From contig NZ_JAUSZH010000001.1 of the NCBI RefSeq assembly GCF_030817355.1, positions 3,845,001 through 3,909,000 on the forward strand: a DNA stretch of 64,000 nucleotides, written 5' to 3'. The notes beneath the pieces are model-generated. The model saw only the letters and a list, made by a program, of their open reading frames with translations, had not been told where the DNA came from and made no database searches. Source of the stretch: Streptomyces sp. V1I1 (GTDB taxonomy: Bacteria; Actinomycetota; Actinomycetes; Streptomycetales; Streptomycetaceae). Positions within the stretch are counted from its first letter, which is position 1. Each line of letters begins with the position of its first letter. Positions 1 through 8,160 of this stretch are shown here, one piece after another. Both the position numbers and the translations under genes were made by a program.

Positions 1-1
1 G

Positions 2-463
2 GCCGGCTACGAGAAGGTACGGGACCTGCCGTCGGCCCGCTGGTGGGCGAGGTGGCGGCACGTGGTGTGGCTCGGCGTACTCACCGGCTACCTCTTCGTC
101 TCCGCCACCACCACTCTGCGGCGAGAGTCCCCAGCCGGTGCGTTCGCCGCTGCGCTGAGCGCCGTCCTGTTCTTCTGGTGGTCCCAGCGATTGCTGCTCG
201 GCGGGCGGGTCCGCTGGCGCGCCCTGTTTCCCGGCGCGGTGGCCACCGTGATCGGGCTGCTCGGTCTCAGGGTCTTCTCCCGGCTCGTCTTCTCACCGCT
301 GATCGCATCTAACGCTGTTACCTACGGGGCCATTGGAACCGTCCTGGTCATCCAGTCCTGGCTGGTCGGCGTGGGCGTCGTCGTCTTCGGCGGTGCCCTG
401 GTCGGCCGGCTGGTGCATGAAGAGTTCCCACGCGCGGCACATGCACTGAAACGGCAAGGGTGA
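2..463 (+). CDS. YihY/BrkB-family membrane protein, C-terminal part
   Basis: The frame is already open at the first base, so this is the 3' end of a gene that begins outside the window. The 153 visible residues have at least three strongly hydrophobic stretches (around GYLFVSATTTL, LSAVLFFWWSQRLLL and GTVLVIQSWLVGVGVVVFGG) and end in a short charged tail. This resembles the last membrane segments of the YihY/virulence factor BrkB family, integral membrane proteins of unclear function. A 5' fragment of a similar gene lies at about 14.96-15.10 kb on the other strand. Confidence 0.6.
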   Translation, partial: AGYEKVRDLPSARWWARWRHVVWLGVLTGYLFVSATTTLRRESPAGAFAAALSAVLFFWWSQRLLLGGRVRWRALFPGAVATVIGLLGLRVFSRLVFSPLIASNAVTYGAIGTVLVIQSWLVGVGVVVFGGALVGRLVHEEFPRAAHALKRQG

Positions 464-592
464 GATCCCGGAGCTGGTCACGCCTGACTCGGGCAGGAGC
501 CCAAGCCCTCCGGTGGGTTTCCGTGGGCAGTCACCGCCGGAGCGGCGTGGACAGCCCGGCATCAGTGCCTGCGCGGTGCCGTTTGAGGGCCG

Positions 593-1066
593 TTGCTTTC
601 CGCTGGCGGCCGGGGTGCGTCGCTCACTGCGGGTTCGGCCCCGGGACCCGAGCCCTCGCCTGCGGCTGCTTCGCCGGCCTGCATCGCCGTCGCCGTCCAT
701 GCTCTTCGCCGCGATGGCCGGAGGGGAGCCGGACGCCGTAGCCGGCGCGAACACGACGCGTCCGCGCCGGAGCCCGATACTGCCCCGCTCCTCGGGCCCC
801 AGGAGACAGAAGGCCTCCGCACCAGGTGGCAGGAGATCCGGCAGGGATTCGTCGATGACCCGCAGCAGTCGGTGCTTGCGGCAGACGGGCTCGTCGCCGA
901 GGTGATGCAGCTGCTTGCCACCACATTCGCGGACCACAAGCAGGGGATTGAAAGCCAATGGCACCGCGGCAAGGAGGTCTCCATCGAGGACCTGCCCCTG
1001 GCCCTGCGCCAATACCGATCCTTCTTCGAACGCCTGCTCAGCACCCGACCACCGGCCCGGCCCTAA
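593..1066 (+). CDS. Small helical protein, paralogue of the 5594 and 6211 genes
   Basis: I do not recognise a named domain. The C-terminal 90 residues carry the pattern W-x-x-I-R-x-x-F-V-D-D-P-x-x-S-V, then a helical stretch and the ending LALRQYRSFFERLLST. The same pattern, with F-V-E-x-P-x-x-A-V, occurs in the products of 5594-6214 and 6211-6636, and the ending of the latter (LALRQYREITERLL) is nearly identical. The N-terminal part is Ala/Arg-rich and does not look conserved, so the start (TTG at 593) is uncertain and the true gene may begin downstream. The position beside CsbD, ANTAR and Asp23 genes suggests a stress-related role. Confidence 0.5.
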   Translation: MLSAGGRGASLTAGSAPGPEPSPAAASPACIAVAVHALRRDGRRGAGRRSRREHDASAPEPDTAPLLGPQETEGLRTRWQEIRQGFVDDPQQSVLAADGLVAEVMQLLATTFADHKQGIESQWHRGKEVSIEDLPLALRQYRSFFERLLSTRPPARP

Positions 1067-1198
1067 CGACCCGTCGGCCCATCACCGCGGGCACCCGGGC
1101 GCGATGAGCTGGCCGAGTCCCCCCATCGCACGTCACCAAACACCCCGACCTTCGAACGCCGGGAACTCGGAACCGCGGGATTCCCCGCTCCGGAGCGA

Positions 1199-1254
1199 CA
1201 GCCAGGACGAACGCACCGGAGGGTCGAGGTCACAACTTCCGGTGCCGCCTGGCG
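1199..1254. repeat. Dispersed repeat containing a hairpin, copy 1
   Basis: About 56 bases match 14001-14050 closely. Within it GCACCGG at 1213-1219 pairs with CCGGTGC at 1239-1245. It lies just beyond the stop codons of the convergent genes ending at 1066 and 1266, so a bidirectional terminator is plausible. Confidence 0.5.
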
Positions 1255-1265
1255 GGCGCTCGCTG

Positions 1266-1625
1266 TCACCGCCGGTCCGCTGCGTGAAGGCGGCCCAAGG
1301 CATGCCGCAGCGCCTGTTGCATGGCGTCGGTGAGGGCCTCGTCCTCCGTGGTGGCTACCAGGGCCGCGGCTACGTCCCTGAGTTTGACGTTGCAGTGCTG
1401 CGATACGTCCACCAGCAGGCCCCAGGCCCTCTCACGGGAACACGGTGCCAGGGCCATCACCATGCCACGCGCCTGGTCGATCACCGCACGGCTGGCCAGC
1501 GCCCGCCTCAACTGTTCATTCTCGGCCTGCAGTTCCAGAATTTCCGCGACCAGAGCGGCGTCTGCCACCGAGCCCACAGCCGTGAAAGTCCGCTGCTCTT
1601 CATGGATCGTGATCGTCTGACGCAT
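1266..1625 (-). CDS. ANTAR-domain RNA-binding regulator
   Basis: The 119-residue product has a short N-terminal part, a coiled-coil-like stretch (EILELQAENEQLRRAL) and then an ANTAR domain from about residue 47. The domain shows the hallmark helices RAVIDQARGMVMAL and AWGLLVDVSQHCNVKLRDVA. ANTAR proteins bind paired hairpins in nascent RNA and prevent termination; family knowledge suggests that role here. No sensor domain is present, so input would have to come from a partner. Three other ANTAR proteins occur in this window (9623, 10466 and 26609). Confidence 0.85.
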   Translation of the reverse strand: MRQTITIHEEQRTFTAVGSVADAALVAEILELQAENEQLRRALASRAVIDQARGMVMALAPCSRERAWGLLVDVSQHCNVKLRDVAAALVATTEDEALTDAMQQALRHALGRLHAADRR

Positions 1626-1709
1626 GGTGCATACCTCGCAGCGCAGTCATAGCGTCCGGCCGGAGCGAAGCACACCCCTGAGCGTCTGGATACAGGGTCA
1701 CCCCATCGC

Positions 1710-1970
1710 TCACCTGTGATGATCGTGGTCCCGACGGTCCTGGCGATTCCATCGGCTCCGGCGTTGCCGACTGTATCGGCGGTCCCAGCGGTCCTGTTGA
1801 TCCCGGTAGTCCCGGTAATCGGGATCGTCGCCATGGCCCCGGTGCCCGGAATCACCGCGGCCGTAGTGGACGAGGCTAAAGATCAACACGGCTGCGGCCA
1901 CCCACCACATGGGGTTGAGGAAGCCGAAGCCGATCAGAGCCGCGACGAAGGTGAGAAGCAGAACGAACAT
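1710..1970 (-). CDS. Small membrane protein with charged Asp/Arg-rich tail
   Basis: The 86-residue product has two closely spaced hydrophobic segments in its first 37 residues (MFVLLLTFVAALIGFGFL, then WWVAAAVLIFSLVHY), followed by a very polar tail rich in D, R, Y and Q. The start at 1970 was chosen because a GGGGAGG ribosome-binding site precedes it and the hydrophobic core begins immediately. I do not recognise the family. The upstream sequence (about 1983-2045) is partly repeated at 4330-4400. Confidence 0.6.
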   Translation of the reverse strand: MFVLLLTFVAALIGFGFLNPMWWVAAAVLIFSLVHYGRGDSGHRGHGDDPDYRDYRDQQDRWDRRYSRQRRSRWNRQDRRDHDHHR

Positions 1971-2297
1971 CGCGGGCCTCCCCGGAGCGGAACAGGTCAT
2001 CGCTGCCGGGGGCTGGGGCCTCACCGAGCAGCGTAGCCCTGCCCACGGGTTGCGGATAGCGCCCCCTGTCGACTCGTGCTGCCGGGCGTAGACGCCTACT
2101 TGACACCAGCTCGGGGACGAGTTCATGCGCGAACAGCTGGAGGACCTGGCCCAAATAGGCGCCCAGCCGCACATCACCGGCCCCAACGAGGTGCACATCA
2201 AATAAGGAGTTCCGGGCCTACGCCCGCCCCTTCTCCAGGTGCCGGGGAGCGGGACTTGACCTGGTGCCGCTCCACCGGCTGGTGCGGGGCTGAGTGG

Positions 2298-2471
2298 TCA
2301 GTGTTTGAAGGCGTCCTTGATCTTCGCTCCGGCCTGCTTGATGTTGCCCTTCGCCTGACCACCGCGGCCTTCGGCCTGCAGGCGCCGACTGCCGGTGATG
2401 CGACCGACAGTCTTCTTGGCGCCGCCTTTCACCGCCTCGGCTTTGTGCGCAATCTTCTTCGCGATACTCAT
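2298..2471 (-). CDS. CsbD-family stress protein
   Basis: The 57-residue, Lys/Gly/Ala-rich product reads MSIAKKIAHKAEAVKG at its start and has the CsbD pattern of a KxK-rich helix, a central GRITGSRRLQAEGRGGQAKG and an ending NIKQAGAKIKDAF. CsbD proteins are abundant general-stress proteins (SigB-controlled in Bacillus) with no known biochemical activity. A GGTGG ribosome-binding site precedes the ATG. A paralogue lies at 5289-5462. Confidence 0.85.
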   Translation of the reverse strand: MSIAKKIAHKAEAVKGGAKKTVGRITGSRRLQAEGRGGQAKGNIKQAGAKIKDAFKH

Positions 2472-2561
2472 GGGTGGCCACCTGGGTGAGTTTCTGTTGG
2501 GGTGCGAGGGGGGACATCGGCGGCCGCCTGCCGGTGAGCGACCTGCGCGTGCGGCGGCGGC

Positions 2562-3008
2562 CTACTGGGGGGCGGATCGATACCCGAACCAGTGCGGCCT
2601 GCTCCGACGACCCCCGTCCGTAGCGACAGGGCGATCGCCTTGGGGTGAATCGTTCCCCCGCGCATTCGGCGTCTCCGCGCGGGCGGACTCTCGTTGGTCG
2701 ATCAAGTCGTCGCGACCCTGGCCGGCCGCAGCCGTCTCGCGGCGCGACTGCTTGAGTCCGCGGCGCCCGGTGCTGCCCCGGCGAGAGGTGCGGCGTGCAC
2801 CGGTCAGGAGCAGGCTCAGCCCGAACAGGGCCGCCGCCCCGACGATCATGCCGGAAAGGAAAAGCGTGCCGGTGGAGCCGGTCACGTCGAAGCCGAATAC
2901 CGAGAACCCGCCGGTGAGCTCATGCGCGCTGCCGCTGTTGGTGACAACACCGGCCACGCCGACGACTACCGCGGCGAGCAGGATGATGAGTCCGAGGATG
3001 ACGATCAT
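2562..3008 (-). CDS. Two-segment membrane protein, conserved in Streptomyces
   Basis: The 148-residue product has two membrane segments (IVILGLIILLAAVVVGVAGV and about residues 50-70, LFLSGMIVGAAALFGLSLLL) separated by a loop with GGFSVFGFDVTGSTG. A basic, low-complexity cytoplasmic tail beginning GARRTSRRG follows. The start at 3008 puts the first segment at the very N-terminus. I recognise the architecture as common in Streptomyces but know no function. It is divergent from the DUF6131 gene at 3179. Confidence 0.65.
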   Translation of the reverse strand: MIVILGLIILLAAVVVGVAGVVTNSGSAHELTGGFSVFGFDVTGSTGTLFLSGMIVGAAALFGLSLLLTGARRTSRRGSTGRRGLKQSRRETAAAGQGRDDLIDQRESARAETPNARGNDSPQGDRPVATDGGRRSRPHWFGYRSAPQ

Positions 3009-3178
3009 GACGCGCTCCAAGGATCTGCTTCGTATCTCCCTACGGTAGATCTGCACCGTCAAGGAAGCCACTGTCACAGGCGGGCCGTCGGCATCCGAAC
3101 ACCGTGCAAGAGTTTGTCCCGAAAGCGGGCTGGGACCAGCGAGGCAGGGAGATTTACTCCGCGAGATCGGAGGACACC

Positions 3179-3334
3179 ATGATCGTCCTCGGAATCATCC
3201 TGCTCGTCATCGGCTTCGTGGCCAACATCGCCATCCTGTGGACCATCGGGATCATTCTGGTCGCCATCGGGGCCGTCCTGTGGATCCTGGGATCGCTCGG
3301 TCACGCGGTCCGCGGACGACGGCACTACTGGTAG
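3179..3334 (+). CDS. DUF6131-like small membrane protein
   Basis: The 51-residue product is almost entirely two transmembrane helices (IVLGIILLVIGFVANIAILW and IGIILVAIGAVLWILGSLG) with the short basic end GRRHYW. Size and sequence match the DUF6131 family of actinobacterial hydrophobic peptides, which is often found near stress genes. The ATG at 3179 is preceded by a GGAGG-like site. Confidence 0.75.
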   Translation: MIVLGIILLVIGFVANIAILWTIGIILVAIGAVLWILGSLGHAVRGRRHYW

Positions 3335-3527
3335 AGGGTGCAGGCCCCTGAGTTTCATCCCGATCCGTTCCTGGCAGCACGACCCGGCAGTCGGACCGGT
3401 CTTCGCCCTGCCGCACGTCGGCACGACCACCCTCCCGCGGCGTCGGCACGCGCAACAGGCGTGCGGCCACCCGGCGGTACTCTCGGGCGACGTTCGGCGC
3501 TCGGCGGACAGAGTGTGAGCCGACGCG

Positions 3528-3698
3528 TCAGCGGACCGGGCGTCGGCGTGAGCCCAATGCGGAGCGAACAGCGAGGTACGCCACACCGGCGACGAGGAGC
3601 ACGACGCCGATGGAGAGCAGATAGAGCATGCCCTCGACGGCCACTCCGATGATGCCCAGCACGATGGCCACGACGAGCACGAGAAGGAACAGGACCAT
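3528..3698 (-). CDS. Small hydrophobic peptide, 56 residues
   Basis: The reading frame from ATG at 3698 encodes a 56-residue peptide with two hydrophobic helices (MVLFLLVLVVAIVLGIIGVA and LLSIGVVLLVAGVAYLAV) and a basic tail SRRRPVR. A GGAGG ribosome-binding site lies about 11 bases upstream. It sits 32 bases beyond the stop of the PRC-barrel gene, so the two are probably co-transcribed. Its layout resembles the DUF6131 product nearby, but I do not recognise the family. Confidence 0.55.
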   Translation of the reverse strand: MVLFLLVLVVAIVLGIIGVAVEGMLYLLSIGVVLLVAGVAYLAVRSALGSRRRPVR

Positions 3699-3730
3699 GA
3701 GGCGGATGCCTCCTTCGTAGGAGCAGGCGC

Positions 3731-4087
3731 TCAGCGCCGGGCGAGCTGCCGCTCACCGTCGGTGCCCGGCTGGTAGGTCAGGCCGTAGTGCCGGAAGATC
3801 GGTTCCTCCTCCTCAGACGGCAGGACGTCGTCCGTGCCGATCGAGGGGCACTCCTTCACCAACGCCTTGTCGTGGGCGACCCTGACGTGACCCGGCCCTA
3901 CGGTGGCGCCGTCCAGCGGTACGAAGACCAGTCGGTGACGGGTGGGCAGACCGACCTGGACGGTCGCCATGGCCGGCTCGTCGGTGCTGGTGTCCACGTA
4001 GATCGCTTCCAGCATGCCGATCTTGTGGCCGTCGCGGTCGACGACGTCGTGGCCGCGCCAGTCGCGGATATCGCCCACCTGGATCAT
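3731..4087 (-). CDS. PRC-barrel domain protein
   Basis: The 118-residue product carries a PRC-barrel-like fold in its first 80 residues: IRDWRGHDVVDRDGHKIGML, then AIYVDTSTDEPAMATVQVGL and RLVFVPLDGATVGPGHVRV. An acidic ending PSEEEEPIFRHYG follows. PRC barrels occur in RimM and in photosynthetic reaction-centre H subunits; stand-alone actinobacterial copies have no assigned role and often neighbour stress genes. The start at 4087 has an AAGGGA site and gives the standard length. Confidence 0.8.
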   Translation of the reverse strand: MIQVGDIRDWRGHDVVDRDGHKIGMLEAIYVDTSTDEPAMATVQVGLPTRHRLVFVPLDGATVGPGHVRVAHDKALVKECPSIGTDDVLPSEEEEPIFRHYGLTYQPGTDGERQLARR

Positions 4088-4686
4088 CCTGGGTCCCTTC
4101 GTGAGGCCCCGAGGCTCGGGGCGTGCGCGTTCATCTGGCAGCAGCACTTGGACTCGGGCCTGTGGCCTACGCACTCCTCAGTGTGTCTCTGTCTGCTCGC
4201 CGAAACCAGCGCACGCACGCTGCGACCGCTCATGGGCTTCGCATCGCGCTCCCGAAGGTGATCTCTGCGCAGCCTCCCCCAAGTGGAGAGCACCCAGGGC
4301 GATGGGGGAGAAACCGGCCCCTCTGTGCGCCACGAGTTCCTCGGAGCGGAACACGTCATCGCTGCCGGGGGCTCGGGACTCTCCGACCAGCGCAGTCCTG
4401 CCCGTACGCCGTAGACAGCCCTGCGTGGGACAGCCCTGCCCGTCGCCGGATGCCCCTGACGCCTGTTCAGGGTGTGCGTCGACGACTAGCTTGTGTGGTG
4501 CGGCCCGGGCCCCCGGCAGCGTCGTGAAGTTACCGCGCTCCCTCGGGGGCGCACCTTGCGCCTCACGAGCGTGGCCGTTCCGCAGTCGCCGTCGCTATGC
4601 GATCTCGGCGCCGCCTCGATGCGCCCCATGTGGGCACCTCTTCCCCTGCCCGCCACGTCGCACGTATCCGACAACTGGCGGTACAC
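4088..4686. other. Stretch without a recognised gene
   Basis: About 600 bases separate the PRC-barrel gene from the next plus-strand gene. A perfect 8-base palindrome occupies 4106-4122 just upstream of the PRC-barrel start. Bases 4330-4400 repeat part of the sequence at about 1983-2045, including the shared run GTCATCGCTGCCGGGGGCT. I see no convincing reading frame. Confidence 0.4.
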
Positions 4687-4893
4687 ATGTACGCGCTGAT
4701 CGTTCCGGCTGCACTCCCTTTCATCCTGCTCGGCACCGTGATGGGCCTGTCCTGGTGGGAGGACCATGTCCTGCCACCGGCCGAGCCGCCTGAAGCCCTT
4801 GCCGAGGCTCCGTCGACACCAGCGGCCCCAACCGCCCCAGCACAACTCCCCAGCAACTCGGGCACGTTGACAGGGGTCGCCGACGGGCGTTGA
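4687..4893 (+). CDS. Small single-helix membrane protein with Pro/Ala-rich tail
   Basis: The 68-residue product starts MYALIVPAALPFILLGTVMG, one membrane helix, then WWEDHVLPPAEPPEALAEAP and a Pro/Ala/Thr-rich tail. The family is not recognised. A decayed copy lies at about 6928-7083, upstream of the second copy of the hydrophobic gene that follows, so this gene and the next were duplicated as a unit. Confidence 0.5.
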   Translation: MYALIVPAALPFILLGTVMGLSWWEDHVLPPAEPPEALAEAPSTPAAPTAPAQLPSNSGTLTGVADGR

Positions 4894-5013
4894 CTGACAC
4901 CGACGGCGTAGGGCTGTGGTGCTCCGGATTCCCCGGGCAAAGCCTTCACCTTCGCTTCGCCCAGCCCCCGCGGAACGCAGGACATGTCCCTGTGACCGCG
5001 TGGAGGCGCAGCC

Positions 5014-5196
5014 ATGCTGCTCTGGATTCTTCTCCTACTGCTGATCCTGGTTCTGTTCGGGTTCGGCTTCACCATGCAAATCCTCTGGTACGTCGCGGTT
5101 GTACTGCTGGTCGTCTGGATCGCCGGGTTCGCCATGCGCGGCCGCCGTGGTGGTCGCAGTCGAGGCGGGCGTCGATACGGCAGAAGCCGCGGGTAG
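5014..5196 (+). CDS. Small hydrophobic protein, lmo0937/DUF5670-like, copy A
   Basis: The 60-residue product consists of MLLWILLLLLILVLFGFGF, a second helix (ILWYVAVVLLVVWIAGFAM) and a strongly basic GR-rich tail. The ATG at 5014 has a GGAGGCG site. This resembles the small lmo0937-type hydrophobic proteins linked to envelope stress. The nearly identical copy B is at 7201-7353. Confidence 0.65.
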   Translation: MLLWILLLLLILVLFGFGFTMQILWYVAVVLLVVWIAGFAMRGRRGGRSRGGRRYGRSRG

Positions 5197-5288
5197 CCCG
5201 TACCAGGCCCCGTCCCGCCCGCGGGAATGGCGAGTTGTACGGCAATCCCGCGCGGGAGCCCCACCCCAGTGACGAGTAGAGGACAGTC

Positions 5289-5462
5289 ATGAGCTTTGAA
5301 CAGAAGATCAGGAACAAGGCACAGGAACTCAAGGGCCGGATCACGGAGGGCATTGGCCGAGCCACCCGCAACCCGCGGCTGAAGAGGCAAGGGAAGACCG
5401 ACCGAGTCGCCGGCAACCTGAAGCAGTCCGGCGGGAAGGCCAAGGACGCCTTCAGGCGCTGA
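5289..5462 (+). CDS. CsbD-family stress protein, second copy
   Basis: The 57-residue product has the CsbD arrangement: MSFEQKIRNKAQELKGRITE, then the K/R-rich stretch LKRQGKTDRVAGNLKQSGGK and the ending AKDAF. Composition (Lys, Gly, Gln, few hydrophobics) and length fit the family. It follows hydrophobic gene copy A by 92 bases on the same strand and is a paralogue of the gene at 2298-2471. Confidence 0.85.
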   Translation: MSFEQKIRNKAQELKGRITEGIGRATRNPRLKRQGKTDRVAGNLKQSGGKAKDAFRR

Positions 5463-5593
5463 CCACCACCGCCCCGGGTGGTGGTCACGTCGCGTGGACA
5501 TCACCCGGCAGGCACCGATGCGGGGCACGAGCCGACAGGGTTGATGGGAATGCAGCAGAGCGAATTACAACACAAGAGCCAGAGAGGACAGCC

Positions 5594-6214
5594 ATGTTCA
5601 CGGCCGTGATCATTGCCGTGGCCGTCATTGTCGTGGCCGCCGCCCTCTTCGCCGGACTCGGCCGGGGCGGTGGCGGCCGCGGGTTGAAGCGGCGCTTCGG
5701 ACCCGAGTACGACCGTGCCGTCGCCCGCCACGACGGCGACACCAAGGCGGCAGAGCGGGAACTCGGCGAGCGAGTGAAGCGGCACGGGTCCCTCGATGAG
5801 CAGCCGCTGCCGCACGAGGCCCGCGAGCAGTACGTGGCCCAGTGGGCCGGAATCCAGAAGCAGTTCGTGGAGTCGCCGCAGAAGGCGGTCACCGAGGCCG
5901 ACGCGCTGCTGGCGCGGCTGGCGAAGGACCGGGGCTTCCCCGACGGCGAGCAGTTCGAGGAGCAGGCGGCCGCGATTTCGGTGCACCACGCCGACCATGT
6001 CGAGGGCTACCTCAGGGTGCACACGGTGGCGCGTGGCCAAGACGACACGGAAGAGATGCGGGAGGCCATGGTCGAGGCCCGAGGCCTCTTCGACGCACTG
6101 ATCACAGAACAGTCGGCCGACTCGGGCCGACGCCGTCAGCAATCCCCCGACGACCATCGACACACGCCGTGGACTCGTAGCCGACACCACGCGAAGGGAA
6201 GTGGCACGCGATGA
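5594..6214 (+). CDS. Membrane-anchored protein of the FVE-P-AV family
   Basis: The 206-residue product begins with a membrane helix (MFTAVIIAVAVIVVAAALFA), then a Gly-rich linker and a helical domain with WAGIQKQFVESPQKAVTEAD at about residues 84-103. That motif recurs in the products of 593-1066 and 6211-6636. The last part is His/Arg-rich. Its stop overlaps the start of the next gene by four bases (ATGA), so the two are probably translationally coupled. I do not know the function. Confidence 0.65.
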   Translation: MFTAVIIAVAVIVVAAALFAGLGRGGGGRGLKRRFGPEYDRAVARHDGDTKAAERELGERVKRHGSLDEQPLPHEAREQYVAQWAGIQKQFVESPQKAVTEADALLARLAKDRGFPDGEQFEEQAAAISVHHADHVEGYLRVHTVARGQDDTEEMREAMVEARGLFDALITEQSADSGRRRQQSPDDHRHTPWTRSRHHAKGSGTR

Positions 6215-6636
6215 CGTACAACGCGGAGCACGCACGGCAGCCCCCGGCCCAGAGCCCGGCTCCTGCTGAGCAGAACGCCCCGCACGCACCTCGCACCGAA
6301 TCGGCCCGGCAACCGCGCGATCCGGTCAGCAGCGCCGACAGCCCCGCCCGCACCCGGGGCTCGGAACAGCAGTTGTTCCCGCAGGGGGAACGGGACAAGC
6401 TGGCCATCCGCCTCCAGCAGGCCCTCAACAACTTCGTCGAGAACCCGCGCCAGGCGGTGGAGCAGGCAGACAGCGCCTTCGACGAAGTCTCCACCCATCT
6501 CACCGAGGCACTCGCTGAACGGCGGCGCGTCCTGCGAGCGAGCTGGCAGGGCCAGGACACCGAAGCGGAGACAGAGGAACTGCGGCTCGCACTACGGCAG
6601 TACCGTGAGATCACCGAGCGGCTGCTGCGCATGTGA
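6211..6636 (+). CDS. Helical protein of the FVE-P-AV family
   Basis: The 141-residue product has a disordered, Pro/Ala/Gln-rich N-terminal half and a helical C-terminal half containing LQQALNNFVENPRQAVEQAD and ending LRLALRQYREITERLLRM. It lacks the membrane helix of its coupled upstream partner (5594-6214), so one member may be membrane-tethered and the other soluble. It shares its C-terminal end with the product of 593-1066. No named domain is recognised. Confidence 0.65.
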   Translation: MTYNAEHARQPPAQSPAPAEQNAPHAPRTESARQPRDPVSSADSPARTRGSEQQLFPQGERDKLAIRLQQALNNFVENPRQAVEQADSAFDEVSTHLTEALAERRRVLRASWQGQDTEAETEELRLALRQYREITERLLRM

Positions 6637-6927
6637 GTGGCCGGCCATGCAGGTCGGAGCGGGAGGCCGTCGGCGTTGAACTTGGAGGCAGTTGTTGATC
6701 TCCGAGCCGCGGCGCCGGCGGCAGACTGCATGACTCCCACCCGCCTCGAATGATCCGCAGCGTCCGATCGGCACCTGTCACCCCGATGGACCGACGTTAC
6801 TGATCGATCAGATTCTCACCGGGCGAGGAAGCGGTGCCGCCTCGGGCCATGTGGCCGGAGCTGCACTGCTCACGCCCGTTTCTTTACGACGAAGGGTTCA
6901 GCTCGTCCTGGAAAGGGAGGCTGCCAC

Positions 6928-7083
6928 CATCCCTGTCCCAGTGGGAGGACCATGTCTCCTGCCACCGGCCGGGTCGGGCCTGACCTCCCCCGAGGCGCCT
7001 CGCACACCAGCAACCTCGAACTCAAGCCCCAGAACTCCCCAGTCCTACTGATCCGTTGACAGGAGACGTTGCCCGGCGTTGAC
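6928..7083 (+). pseudogene. Decayed copy of the 4687 membrane-protein gene
   Basis: This stretch aligns with 4740-4890: the run GTGGGAGGACCATGTC, the following CTGCCACCGGCCG, and the shared ending around GTTGACAGG and GGCGTTGACTGAC. Small insertions and deletions break the frame and the N-terminal helix is not readable. It sits upstream of hydrophobic gene copy B exactly as the intact gene sits upstream of copy A. Confidence 0.5.
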
Positions 7084-7200
7084 TGACGACGACGGTGCAG
7101 GGCTATGACGCTTCGGATTCTCCGGGCGAAGTCCTCCTCCTTCCGCTTCGCCGGGACCCCGCGGAACACAGGAAATTTTCCGCGACCTGGAGGCCCGACC

Positions 7201-7353
7201 ATGCTTCTCTGGATTCTTCTTCTCCTGCTGATTCTGTTCGGATTCGGCTTACCGATGCTGATCCTTTGGTACGTCGCGGTCGTACTCCTGGCCATCTGGA
7301 TCCTCAGCTTCGCGGTCCGTGGCGGTGGCCGATCCGCCCACAGCCACCAGTGA
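7201..7353 (+). CDS. Small hydrophobic protein, copy B
   Basis: The 50-residue product starts MLLWILLLLLILFGFGL and has a second helix LILWYVAVVLLAIWILSFAV. It differs from copy A (5014-5196) mainly by a short deletion in the first helix region and a shorter basic tail. The ATG at 7201 has the same upstream context (GGAGGC) as copy A. It arose by the local duplication described for 6928-7083. Confidence 0.6.
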   Translation: MLLWILLLLLILFGFGLPMLILWYVAVVLLAIWILSFAVRGGGRSAHSHQ

Positions 7354-7728
7354 CAGCCGACGCATGACTTTCGAAGAGGAGGACCCGGGTGGTACGACGA
7401 AAGGCGCGCATGTCCGCTACGGGAGAGAACACGCCGTCGAAGGGGACCAGGTCCCCCACCGTGAGACGTAGACGGGCCCGCAGGGGCCCGGTAGGGATAT
7501 GCGCCTGTTGCGTCACGACTGTGCCGCGTCCTGGTGACCTCGGGCGGCCTCATCCTGGGTGGCGTGCCTGCGCGCCCAGCGCGCGAAGTGGTGTACGGCC
7601 CCCGCAGCCGGGCACCGCGCACACGCTCGTCGCCAACGAATGCTCGGCCTTCAACAGGGAAGACGACCGATAGCGGCGCAGCCACCGGGATCACGTGTGG
7701 TTCGCCGTCCATTGGCAGGAGAAGTCAG
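7354..7728. other. Stretch without a recognised gene
   Basis: Several short frames are open on both strands but none has a recognisable motif, a good ribosome-binding site or a composition unlike the shadows. Confidence 0.35.
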
Positions 7729-7911
7729 ATGCTGGCATTCGCGGCGGCCGCGCTCTTCGTCATCGCCTTCGTCATTCACGTCACCGAGACGGCGACCGAG
7801 GCGATCTTCAGCCCGACGAGTCTGATGCTTGTCGGGCTTGCCCTCCTCGCTGTGCACTCGGGCGGCGTGGGGTCCGGATGGTCCCCCAGGAGGCGCGGAC
7901 GTCGGCGCTGA
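7729..7911 (+). CDS. Small membrane protein, 60 residues
   Basis: Starting at ATG 7729, with AGGAGA eight bases upstream, the product has two hydrophobic segments (MLAFAAAALFVIAFVIHV and SLMLVGLALLAVHSGG) and an Arg-rich end. The architecture is common among Streptomyces small membrane proteins. The family is not recognised. Confidence 0.55.
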   Translation: MLAFAAAALFVIAFVIHVTETATEAIFSPTSLMLVGLALLAVHSGGVGSGWSPRRRGRRR

Positions 7912-8014
7912 GCGAGGCGACGGCCTTACCTTTCGTAGGCAGCTCCGGCCACAGGGCCGCTGGGGTGCCGACCGGGCGCGCCCCCCGTCGGAGCGTGGCG
8001 CCAGTGCACCCGGC

Positions 8015-8160
8015 TCTCGGTGGTCTCTTCCGCCTGTCGTCCGGCAAGTGAACGTCGTTGAGGGCGGTGTTGACCTCGACGACTTCGAGACCCGTTTTGG
8101 TTCACCGCTGCGATCACATTCCCGCGGACGTGTGCGGCATGTCGGTGATGCTCCCGTCAT
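8015..8160 (-). pseudogene. Asp23/Gls24 C-terminal remnant
   Basis: Read on the minus strand, this stretch encodes TGLEVVEVNTALNDVHLPDD, closely matching the C-terminal end of the intact Asp23 protein at 14147-14635 (TGLEVVEVNIAVSDVHLPDE). The preceding part matches GNVI-type sequence in another frame, so a frameshift separates them. The rest of the gene is missing. Confidence 0.55.

Noticed and set aside
1983..4400. Promoter pair at the repeated GTCATCGCTGCC sequence
   Set aside because: The sequence occurs at about 1983-2045 and 4330-4400, but I cannot find convincing -35 and -10 elements for a known sigma factor in either.
7364..7471. Short plus-strand gene (MTFEEEDPGG start)
   Set aside because: It would be 35 residues with no motif and no relatives that I recognise; it overlaps other unconvincing frames.
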